Notes under the pieces: model-generated
What the model saw: the letters and a program-made list of their open reading frames with translations, nothing else
Database searches by the model: none
Told to the model about the DNA's origin: nothing
IMG/VR virus record: IMGVR_UViG_3300007344_000086
Span: 1 to 37,220 of that record
From: a virus
Direction: 5' to 3' (one strand)
Length of the DNA: 37,220 bases
Shown here: positions 1 to 5,781 of the stretch, piece by piece
Layout of the letters: each line of letters opens with the position of its first letter
How positions within the stretch are numbered: position 1 is the first letter of the stretch
Position numbers and translations under genes: made by a program

Positions 1-136
1 CCCGTGCCCCTGCCTGCCCTAGCGGCCTTCCCTGCCCGTGCCCCTGCCTGCCCTAGCGGCCTTCCCTGCCCGTGCCCCTGCCTGCCCTAGCGGCCTTCCC
101 TGCCCGTGCCCCTGCCTGCCCTAGCGGCCTTCCCTG
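1..136. repeat. 34-bp tandem repeat, four perfect copies
   Basis: Four exact copies of a 34-bp C-rich unit lie head to tail at 1-34, 35-68, 69-102 and 103-136. A fifth copy decays after about 7 bases. The unit begins CCCGTGCCCC and contains CTAGCGGCC. There are no spacers, so it is not a CRISPR array. The array starts at the window edge and may be longer. It sits upstream of the SciP-like gene. Its role is unknown; a genome-end or origin-proximal repeat is possible. Confidence 0.95.
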
Positions 137-152
137 CCCGTGCCTGCTAGGC

Positions 153-191
153 GTTAGGGTTAACAGCAAAGCCATGGATATTAACCCTAAC
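153..191. promoter_or_regulatory. Inverted repeat upstream of the SciP-like gene (candidate operator)
   Basis: GTTAGGGTTAA at 153-163 is matched perfectly by its reverse complement TTAACCCTAAC at 181-191, with a 17-bp loop. A further GGTTAAC lies at 198-204. TTAA tetramers recur at 160, 181, 200 and 221, about two helical turns apart. This looks like a protein-binding region just upstream of the promoter at 236. The binding protein is unknown. Confidence 0.5.
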
Positions 192-235
192 AGATATGGT
201 TAACGAAATGGCATGAGATATTAAGGATAATGTGC

Positions 236-264
236 TTGACCGAATCGGTGGAATAATAGATAAA
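236..264 (+). promoter_or_regulatory. Putative promoter for the SciP-like gene
   Basis: A TTGACC -35 at 236-241 is followed, with a 17-bp spacer, by GATAAA at 259-264; TAGATA at 257-262 is an alternative -10. A copy of the 12-bp repeat ACGAATCACTAA (264-275) lies across the expected transcription start and could be an operator. The gene start at 293 follows a GGAG ribosome-binding site (282-285). Confidence 0.5.
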
Positions 265-292
265 CGAATCACTAACCAAATGGAGACAGGCA

Positions 293-532
293 ATGAACAA
301 CATCGAAACCCTTTTGAACGCCCTTCCCGCCTCAAACGCGCGTTTCACGCCTAAGCGCAAGATTGCCATTGTCGCCGCTATCGACGCGGGCGCAATCACG
401 CTGGCGGACGCGGCGGCACGCTATGCCCTGACTGAGGCGGAACTAGGCGCATGGCGCGACTCCCTTGCCTTCGCTGGCCGCCAAGCCCTGCGCGTGACCC
501 GTTGCCAGACCTATCGTGGCGCTATGGCATAG
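293..532 (+). CDS. SciP-like (DUF1153) small helix-turn-helix regulator
   Basis: This 79-residue protein resembles DUF1153/SciP, the small alphaproteobacterial protein that binds the cell-cycle regulator CtrA and blocks transcription from its target promoters. The visible match runs from about residue 17 to 75: an RK pair (22-23), IVAAI followed by a glycine, ITLADAAARYALTEAEL (a helix-turn-helix), an AW, then ALRVTR and QTYR near the C-terminus, which is the family ending. It appears to lack the short N-terminal strand of cellular SciP. The ATG follows GGAGACAGGC. The gene stands alone between its own promoter and the terminator at 641, flanked by 12-bp direct repeats it might bind. I infer a role in host cell-cycle control or phage transcription. 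The family call is made from remembered motifs only; another small HTH is the alternative. Confidence 0.7.
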   Translation: MNNIETLLNALPASNARFTPKRKIAIVAAIDAGAITLADAAARYALTEAELGAWRDSLAFAGRQALRVTRCQTYRGAMA

Positions 533-539
533 CCTAGCC

Positions 540-574
540 ATGGCATGGCCATGCCCTACCCATGGCCATGCCAT
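540..574. repeat. 14-bp perfect inverted repeat
   Basis: ATGGCATGGCCATG at 540-553 is the exact reverse complement of CATGGCCATGCCAT at 561-574, with a 7-nt loop. Each arm contains further palindromes such as GGCATGGCCATGCC at 542-555. It lies 7 bases after the stop of the SciP-like gene. No T-run follows, so it is not a standard terminator. It could be a cruciform, a protein-binding site or an RNA 3' stabilising structure. Confidence 0.75.
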
Positions 575-587
575 CGCATTAACGTAA

Positions 588-641
588 ACGAATCGCATAA
601 CGAATCACCAAACGAATCACATAAGCGAAAGCGAATCACTG
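588..641. repeat. 12-bp direct repeats (iteron-like)
   Basis: Three head-to-tail 12-bp units start at 588, 600 and 612 (ACGAATCGCATA, ACGAATCACCAA, ACGAATCACATA). A fourth, GCGAATCACTGA, is at 630-641. Another copy, ACGAATCACTAA, lies upstream of the gene at 264-275. The exact 12-bp period and conserved ACGAATC core suggest a protein-binding array, either for the SciP-like protein or a replication initiator. This is inference only. Confidence 0.7.
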
Positions 642-672
642 AGCGCGACTCGATCGAGTCGCGCTCTTTTTT
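641..672 (+). terminator. Intrinsic terminator after the SciP-like gene
   Basis: A perfect 26-bp palindrome runs from GAGCGCGACTCGA (641-653) to TCGAGTCGCGCTC (654-666) and is followed by six T residues (667-672). It is a strong rho-independent terminator and isolates the SciP-like gene from phoH. Confidence 0.9.
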
Positions 673-782
673 GTTCGGATCGCATCCTTTAGCGAAATTT
701 TTTGGCCGGGCGGGGTTCCTTTGGGGGTATACCCATTGCCCCGATTCTGGGCGCACTAAGTGTCTACCTGAATCAAAATAGG

Positions 783-811
783 TGGACTTTCCCATATAGC
801 TGTGCTACCAT
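783..811 (+). promoter_or_regulatory. Possible promoter upstream of phoH
   Basis: TGGACT (783-788) and TACCAT (806-811) are 17 bp apart. The -10 has an extended TGC before it, and TACCAT is also the -10 of the promoter at 10129. If used, it gives a leader of about 350 nt before phoH. The -35 matches the consensus at only four of six positions. Confidence 0.35.
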
Positions 812-1169
812 CACGCCCAACGGCCACCTCAACCGTTAACCACTCCGTTCCGAACCGGCAACCCTTCACCGGAACATCACTCCCCTTCACCTATCGGCAT
901 CACGCCACCCCGGTCGGAATGAAAATTGGGACCCCCCGGAGGGACCCAGACCACCTCCCCATCGCAGCATCACGCCCAAAAGCCACCCCGGCAAATTTTA
1001 TTTTTGCGACCCCGTAGGGGGACCACCGAAGGCGTTCACGGCATAGCCGGGGACCCAAAGGCGTATCGGCCGTATCGTTTCACCGCCATTATGCCGCGAC
1101 GTTATATAAATTTTGCCGAGTGATGGGCGTTCCTTTGCTCCCTCCCTCACACGCTCACAGGAGTTTTCT
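812..1169 (+). other. Long gene-free leader before phoH with three direct repeats
   Basis: About 350 bases without a convincing gene. A motif beginning ATCACGCC and continuing into GCCACC or CACCCC occurs at 810-830, 899-913 and 969-991. Short inverted elements such as CCCCGTAGGGG lie near 1010. The block ends at the AGGAG ribosome-binding site (1159-1163). It could be a structured untranslated leader. I see no tRNA. Confidence 0.4.
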
Positions 1170-1979
1170 GTGTCCGGCAACAAGAAGCAGACCTTCTTCC
1201 CCACCAACGCCTCACACATCGCAGAGAAGATGGAATCCACCAAGCACAAAGCCCCGCCCAAGCTCACCGCTTCCACTCCCAACCAGAAAGGCTATCTGCG
1301 CAAGCTCCGCCAGATGCGGCACGACATCCTCATCGTCGAGGGGCCGGCCGGCACCGGCAAGACCTACATGGCCGTTCGTGAAGCAGCGGACAAATACATC
1401 GCCGGTGAATTCCACAAGATCATCATTACCCGCCCCAATGTCGCGACCGGCGACGACCTCGGCTACCTGCCGGGCACGCTCAACGAGAAGATGGCTCCGT
1501 GGACCCGCCCGATCGTGGACGTGCTGAACGAATGCTTCGGCGTCATCGCCGTCCAGCAGATGCTCCAGCGCGAGGAGATCGAGATCGCGCCACTCGCCTA
1601 TATGCGTGGCCGCACGTTCAAGAACGCGATCATCATCGCCGACGAAATGCAGAACGCCACCGCCGACCAGATGAAGATGCTGCTGACCCGCATCGGCGAG
1701 AACAGCAAGATGATCGTCACCGGCGACACCGAGCAGTGGGATCGCAAGGAACTCGGCACCACCGTCAGCGGTCTGGCCGACATCACGCGCCGTCTCAAGC
1801 AGCGCGAGGAAGCCGAGGAGGAAGCGTTCGAGCCGGAACTGCCGGGCTTCATCACGGGCGAGGAGCGCCTGCCGGCCGAACCCCGCCGCTGGGAGCGGAT
1901 CGGCTATTACGCCCTGACCCGCGCCGACGTGGTCCGCCACCCGGTGATCGAAGAGGTGCTTTACCTCTACGCAGCATGA
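1170..1979 (+). CDS. phoH: PhoH-like ATPase
   Basis: This is a PhoH-family P-loop ATPase/putative RNA helicase of 269 residues. Walker A is GPAGTGKT at residues 58-65, Walker B is IIIADE near 154-159, and the family sequence ITRPNV lies between them. Cellular PhoH is phosphate-starvation induced; phage homologues are common auxiliary genes thought to act in RNA or nucleotide metabolism, but the exact reaction is unsettled. I chose the GTG at 1170 because AGGAG sits 6 bases upstream (1159-1163). An in-frame extension back to 1113 has no ribosome-binding site and an unstructured sequence. The gene stands alone and is closed by a terminator at 1984. Confidence 0.9.
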   Translation: MSGNKKQTFFPTNASHIAEKMESTKHKAPPKLTASTPNQKGYLRKLRQMRHDILIVEGPAGTGKTYMAVREAADKYIAGEFHKIIITRPNVATGDDLGYLPGTLNEKMAPWTRPIVDVLNECFGVIAVQQMLQREEIEIAPLAYMRGRTFKNAIIIADEMQNATADQMKMLLTRIGENSKMIVTGDTEQWDRKELGTTVSGLADITRRLKQREEAEEEAFEPELPGFITGEERLPAEPRRWERIGYYALTRADVVRHPVIEEVLYLYAA

Positions 1980-1983
1980 TAGG

Positions 1984-2010
1984 AAGGGCCGGAGCGATCC
2001 GGCCCTTTTT
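1984..2010 (+). terminator. Intrinsic terminator after phoH
   Basis: A perfect 10-bp stem, AAGGGCCGGA (1984-1993) and TCCGGCCCTT (1998-2007), has a GCGA tetraloop and continues into a T-run. It lies 5 bases after the phoH stop codon. Confidence 0.92.
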
Positions 2011-2078
2011 CTTTGGGCGACAAAGGCGTAGCCATCCGACTCACAGTCATTCTAGCACGACACGCTATACGGTATGGC

Positions 2079-2107
2079 TTGACAAATCAAGAAAGACGTG
2101 GTAGCTT
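2079..2107 (+). promoter_or_regulatory. Promoter of the leader RNA / head operon
   Basis: A perfect TTGACA -35 (2079-2084) is followed, after 17 bp, by TAGCTT (2102-2107). About 20 bp upstream is a degenerate copy of the phage promoter box: CACAGTCATT (2042-2051), five bases, then ACGACA. Transcription should start near 2114, with no gene until the portal start about 500 bases on. Confidence 0.6.
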
Positions 2108-2113
2108 AATAAT

Positions 2114-2603
2114 CATGAGGCTCGTGATGAGCGCTGATCTCCCCCGAAGTGTGTCTCCTTTCCGCACTAGGCGATCTCGCGAGCCTCAACCCCATTCATG
2201 TAGCATCCCAGACCCTTCGCGGCTGGAAGGCGTAAGATCGAGACCACTTGGCGCGCGGGAATGGACAGTAGGCCCTTGGTCGGGCTGACCCCCGGAACCC
2301 AACCGTCATGCGATCGAGAAGGCTTCCAACCTCCAAAGCGCTGGAGACGGATGTGGTAGGTAAGCCCGGTCCTCGTTGGGCCAGATGGGCAAGCCCTTTC
2401 CGATGTGTGGTAGGTCCCTGTGGCCGCTCGAAGCGCACGGATTGTTTCAGGTCATGGTCCGGCACACCGATGGTGCAAAAGGCCGGTCCTTCCTGACCTA
2501 GTTCCCGGAGGCTTTGTCCTTTTCCCTCCGGCGGGTGGCTCCGACATCAGCCTGTCTCCTCCTGACCTGCGGCCGGCGATCTTCGGATCACCGGCCGCTT
2601 TTT
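2114..2603 (+). ncRNA. Candidate non-coding RNA or antitermination leader
   Basis: A promoter (2079) and a strong terminator (2569-2603) bracket about 490 bases with no convincing gene. The 5' end can fold: GAGGCTCG (2117-2124) pairs with CGAGCCTC (2180-2187). Further in, CCGGAGG (2505-2511) pairs with CCTCCGG (2525-2531). GATGTGGTAGGT near 2350 and the similar GATGTGTGGTAGGT near 2403 form a degenerate direct repeat. A short open frame from 2115 has no ribosome-binding site. The block could be a discrete small RNA, or a put-like or attenuating leader that lets polymerase read into the head genes. Neither is shown by sequence alone. Confidence 0.4.
2569..2603 (+). terminator. UUCG-loop terminator just before the portal gene
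   Basis: GCGGCCGGCGATC (2569-2581) pairs with GATCACCGGCCGC (2586-2598) around a TTCG tetraloop, with one C/A mismatch, and is followed by five T residues (2599-2603). It is a very stable intrinsic terminator, only 18 bases before the likely portal start. Confidence 0.9.
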
Positions 2604-2620
2604 CCCGGACTCCCTCCCCC

Positions 2621-4402
2621 TTGGCTGACAATATCACCAAACGACAGGCGCGCACCTTTGCCCAGCGTCAGGCCGCCTATGCGACCAAGCGCAACAAGCA
2701 GGAATTGCTCTCCTCCGCCCCGCTCTACACCAATTGGGATTACAACAATTGGCGCATGATCTGGCAGGCGATCCGCCACGCCATGATCGGCGAGGTCGAG
2801 ATCAAGAAGCACGGCAAGGAATATCTGCCCCAGCCGGAAGGCATGGATGACGGCCAGTATGTCGCCTACCTCGATCGCGCGGTCTTCTACAACATGGTCT
2901 ATCGCACGGTCACGGGCCTCACCGGCTCGATCTTCCGCCGCGACCCCCGCCTGCTGCGTGCCGGCCCCAAGCTGACCGAACTGTGCAAGCGGGTCAGCAA
3001 GGACGGCCTGTCCCTGCGCGTCTTCACCAAGGTGGTGAGCCAAGAAATGCTGTCGGTGGGACGCTACGGCATCCTCGCCGACAAGCCCGATTCCAACGAC
3101 CCGCTCGCGAAGCCCTACCTTGCCGGCTATACCTGCGAGAACATCCTTGACTGGACGACGGTCGAGATCGATGGCCGCGACGAGCACGACTACATCCTGC
3201 TCCGCGAGTTCACGGTCGATCGCCGCCTGTTCCGCTTCGAGGGCAGTGAAGCCAAGCCCAACACCTCCTACGGCCAGTTGTTCGCGCGCTATCGCGTCCT
3301 GCGCCTGATCTGGAACGACACCGACCTCCGCTGGGAATATCAGCAGGAAGTCTATGCCCGCGACGCCGAGGATGCTGACCTGACGGAAACCCCGGTCATC
3401 ACCAAGCCGATGGTCTACGGCGTCCCGATGAAGCGCATCCCGTTCCGCTTCTTCAACGGCACCACCAACCTGCCGGACATCGAAAAGCCGCCGGTCCTCG
3501 ACATCCTCACGCTCAACATGTCGCATTACAAGACCTATGCGCAGTTGGAGCATGGCCGCTTCTACACCGCCAACCCGGTCTATTACGTCACGGGCGGGCA
3601 GGAAGAAGACGAATATCACATCGGCCCGTCGGTCGTGTGGGAAATCGGCAACGGCGAGAAGGCCGGCATCCTTGAGTTCAACGGACAGGGTCTCAAGACT
3701 CTGGAGAACGCGCTGATCGCCAAGGAGACGCAGGTCGCATCACTCGGCGGCCGGCTGCTCGGCGATTCCAAGACCGCCGGCCAGTCCGACAACCAGATCA
3801 AGTTGAAGGATCGCAACGAGCAATCGCTGCTGCTCAACGTCACCACGGTGATGAACGAGAACTTCACCGAGCTTCTGGCCATCATCGCCGCGTGGCTGAA
3901 CGAGCCGGCCGACAAGATGGAGTTCCGGGTCAATCAGGACTTCCTCATCGACGCGGCTGCGGCCCGCGAGTTCCGCGCCATCACGATGATGTATCAGGCA
4001 GGCATCCTGCCGATCGAGGTCATCTACGAATACTTCCTCAAGGCGGATGTCATCCCGGAGTATGTGACTCTGGAGATGTTCACCAAGATGCTGGAAGACG
4101 CCAAGCAGTTCCCGAACAACCCGGACTTCGAAGCGCGGGAAGATGGCTTCCCGGATGCCCGCGCCCAGCGCTCGGACGAACTGGCGCGCGATCTCGACGA
4201 CAACGAGACCGACCGGGCGGACACCGAACTGGAGCACGACGCCGAGCAGGCCGAGGCTTCCCGAAAGTCCGCCGAGAAGGTCGCCAAGGAACAGCCGAAG
4301 ATTCCTCCGGTCCCGGCACAAGCCCAGCAGGCGATGCAGAAGGGGAGCACCACCCCACCGGCAAAGCCCAAGCCGGCCGCTCCGGCGGGAGGTAATCAGT
4401 AA
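2621..4402 (+). CDS. Portal protein (DUF4055 type)
   Basis: The portal forms the dodecameric channel at the capsid vertex through which DNA enters and leaves and to which connectors bind. The protein (593 residues from the TTG at 2621) has the DUF4055 layout: an N-terminal KHGKEYLPQPEG segment, then AVFYNMVYRTVTGLTGSIFR, and a long alpha/beta body. The C-terminal tail is rich in Asp, Glu, Ala and Pro. The start is uncertain: the frame is open back to 2420, but that part overlaps the terminator at 2569-2603. TTG at 2621 keeps the family N-terminus but has no visible ribosome-binding site, and the next ATG (2756) would cut into the conserved part. The stop overlaps the next ATG (TAATG). Confidence 0.8.
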   Translation: MADNITKRQARTFAQRQAAYATKRNKQELLSSAPLYTNWDYNNWRMIWQAIRHAMIGEVEIKKHGKEYLPQPEGMDDGQYVAYLDRAVFYNMVYRTVTGLTGSIFRRDPRLLRAGPKLTELCKRVSKDGLSLRVFTKVVSQEMLSVGRYGILADKPDSNDPLAKPYLAGYTCENILDWTTVEIDGRDEHDYILLREFTVDRRLFRFEGSEAKPNTSYGQLFARYRVLRLIWNDTDLRWEYQQEVYARDAEDADLTETPVITKPMVYGVPMKRIPFRFFNGTTNLPDIEKPPVLDILTLNMSHYKTYAQLEHGRFYTANPVYYVTGGQEEDEYHIGPSVVWEIGNGEKAGILEFNGQGLKTLENALIAKETQVASLGGRLLGDSKTAGQSDNQIKLKDRNEQSLLLNVTTVMNENFTELLAIIAAWLNEPADKMEFRVNQDFLIDAAAAREFRAITMMYQAGILPIEVIYEYFLKADVIPEYVTLEMFTKMLEDAKQFPNNPDFEAREDGFPDARAQRSDELARDLDDNETDRADTELEHDAEQAEASRKSAEKVAKEQPKIPPVPAQAQQAMQKGSTTPPAKPKPAAPAGGNQ

Positions 4403-4584
4403 TGGCCTCCCCGGACTACGAAATCCACCTTGATCCAGACCGCTACGAACGGCTGCTGGATCAAGGGGACGGGGAGTCCGAGGGGTTCCCTTTCGGCGAA
4501 GACCTTGACGACATCGACCGCGCGATCGCGGAGGAGTTGGGATCAACAAGGCCGCGCCGACGCTATAATCACATCCGAAACTGA
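4402..4584 (+). CDS. Small acidic hypothetical head-module protein
   Basis: A 60-residue protein of unknown function. Its ATG overlaps the portal stop (TAATG) and follows a GGGAGG ribosome-binding site (4386-4392), so it is probably translationally coupled to the portal. It is strongly acidic in the middle (DLDDIDRAIAEEL) and ends in a basic run (RPRRRY). No transmembrane segment or known motif is visible. The promoter for the capsid operon starts 26 bases after its stop. Confidence 0.65.
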   Translation: MASPDYEIHLDPDRYERLLDQGDGESEGFPFGEDLDDIDRAIAEELGSTRPRRRYNHIRN

Positions 4585-4609
4585 TTAAGTCAGGCACTTT
4601 TTTAGGCTC

Positions 4610-4653
4610 CACCGACATTTTAGCTTGACATTAAGGTTAATTTCTCGTATCCT
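4610..4653 (+). promoter_or_regulatory. Phage-type promoter of the scaffold/capsid operon
   Basis: The conserved box CACCGACATT (4610-4619) is followed by five bases and TTGACA (4625-4630). After 17 bp comes TATCCT (4648-4653). This is one of the best copies of a promoter pattern repeated at 10129, 10234, 18150, 24343, 30757 and 34707. Transcription should begin near 4660, giving a leader of about 205 nt. Confidence 0.75.
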
Positions 4654-4659
4654 TGTCGC

Positions 4660-4865
4660 CATATTCGGAATTGAAGCCAAATCGGGGACCGATTTCGCTC
4701 TTCCAATCTCCATCACATCCGGTTCCGGGGGAACCACCAATTATTCCCCCACTCGATTTCTTCCGTGCGTCCGACACGCCGGAATGAGGAAATCCTCTGG
4801 GAGGGTCCCGGAGGTCACGACTTCGTGCGTGCTTTCTCCAGTCCCTCGGTGAGGAACTTCTTCAA
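4660..4865 (+). promoter_or_regulatory. Structured 5' leader of the scaffold gene
   Basis: The leader has several hairpins: AAATCGG/CCGATTT (4679-4695), GGTTCC/GGAACC (4721-4735) and GGGGGAA/TTCCCCC (4727-4750). The last two share bases 4730-4733 and cannot form together. Near the start codon, CCTC (4844-4847) can pair with the GAGG of the ribosome-binding site (4851-4854). This suggests regulated expression but is only inference. Confidence 0.45.
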
Positions 4866-5648
4866 ATGCCAATCATCAATTTCGACTCCATCGACGCAGT
4901 CCCGGAGGGACTCAAGGAGTTCGCCAAGCAGAACGACGAAACGGGCAAGTTCGCAGTCAATGTGACCGCGACCGTCAAGCTCGACGAGTTCCGCGAAAAG
5001 AACATCGATCTTTCCAAGAAGCTGGAAGCGCAGGCTCCGATCCTCGCTCGCGTCAAGGAAATCGCCGGTGACGACCTCGAAGCCTTCGCCAACGACCTGA
5101 ACGGTCTGCGCGACATCTCGCAGCGCGTGAAGGACGGGGAACTCAAGACCGACGACCAGATCGAGCAGGCTGTGCAGGACCGCATCAAGGTCATGCGCGA
5201 CGGCTACGAAGACAATTCCCGCAGCCTCAAGCGCGAGCTTGACGCTGCGAATGCCAAGGCAGTCACCCTCGTGGAGCGGCTGAACCGGACGCGGATCGAC
5301 AAGGAAGTCACCGCAGCCGTGATCGTCCCCGAGAGCGGTGTCCGCCCCGAAGCCCTGCCGGACGTGCTGGAGCGTGCCTACCGCCTGTTCAAGGTCGAGG
5401 ACGAAAAGCTCATCCCGAAGCGCGGCGAAGCAACGATTTTCGGCGCAAACGGCGCAGATGCGATGACCGTCACCGAGTGGCTGGTCAAGCTCCGCGACGA
5501 AGCGCCGCACTACTTCAAGGGCAACGGTGGCGGTGGCGCTGCCGGCGGCAAGGACGAGAAGATCGGTGGTTTCACCGCTGCTCAGATCGCCGCGATGTCC
5601 CCCCTGCAACGCCTCGAACTGGCGAACAAGGCCAGCGGTAACCGCTGA
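4866..5648 (+). CDS. Probable capsid scaffolding protein
   Basis: A 260-residue, charged, mostly helical protein directly before the major capsid gene, which is where the scaffold is normally encoded. Residues 35-150 are rich in Lys, Glu, Asp and Arg with long helix and coiled-coil character (LSKKLEAQAPILARVKEIAG). A Gly-rich stretch (GNGGGGAAGG) precedes a short C-terminal helical tail (TAAQIAAMSPLQRLELANKA), which in scaffolds often contacts the capsid shell. It resembles DUF6651-type phage proteins. It should guide procapsid assembly and then be lost or cleaved; no protease gene is visible nearby. The start follows GAGGA about 10 bases upstream. Confidence 0.65.
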   Translation: MPIINFDSIDAVPEGLKEFAKQNDETGKFAVNVTATVKLDEFREKNIDLSKKLEAQAPILARVKEIAGDDLEAFANDLNGLRDISQRVKDGELKTDDQIEQAVQDRIKVMRDGYEDNSRSLKRELDAANAKAVTLVERLNRTRIDKEVTAAVIVPESGVRPEALPDVLERAYRLFKVEDEKLIPKRGEATIFGANGADAMTVTEWLVKLRDEAPHYFKGNGGGGAAGGKDEKIGGFTAAQIAAMSPLQRLELANKASGNR

Positions 5649-5781
5649 TCTCCACCACTTAGGTCGGTCGTCGGTTCACCAAGAGATACACCCCGGCTTT
5701 CGGCCGCCTGTCGGGTGTTAGTTCCACCACCACCTCTAGGCGGCCGACGACCACCCCGAACTCACTTAGGAGTTTTTCCAA
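5649..5781 (+). promoter_or_regulatory. Structured leader of the major capsid gene
   Basis: GGTCGTCGG (5666-5674) is complementary to CCGACGACC (5744-5752), and CGGCCGCCT (5701-5709) to AGGCGGCCG (5738-5746). The 3' arms overlap by three bases, so the stems compete at the junction. TTAGGAG, about 10 bases before the ATG, is the ribosome-binding site. No promoter is obvious, so this is probably an intergenic RNA structure that boosts, processes or stabilises the capsid mRNA. Confidence 0.45.

Noticed and set aside
1-136. Tandem repeat as a CRISPR array
   Set aside because: The units are contiguous with no spacers, and there are no cas genes.
545-781. Open frame of 78 codons after the SciP-like gene
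   Set aside because: It runs through the palindrome, the 12-bp repeats and the terminator, and has no ribosome-binding site.
2115-2288. Short open frame at the start of the candidate ncRNA
   Set aside because: No ribosome-binding site, composition rich in Arg, Ser and Pro, and no resemblance to a known protein.
2107-2568. tRNA or tmRNA in the long gap before the portal
   Set aside because: No T-arm GGTTCGA-like sequence, no acceptor stem pairing and no CCA end could be found.
4402-4584. Small terminase subunit
   Set aside because: Position next to the portal is suggestive, but at 60 residues it is too short and lacks a helix-turn-helix; no large terminase is present in the window.
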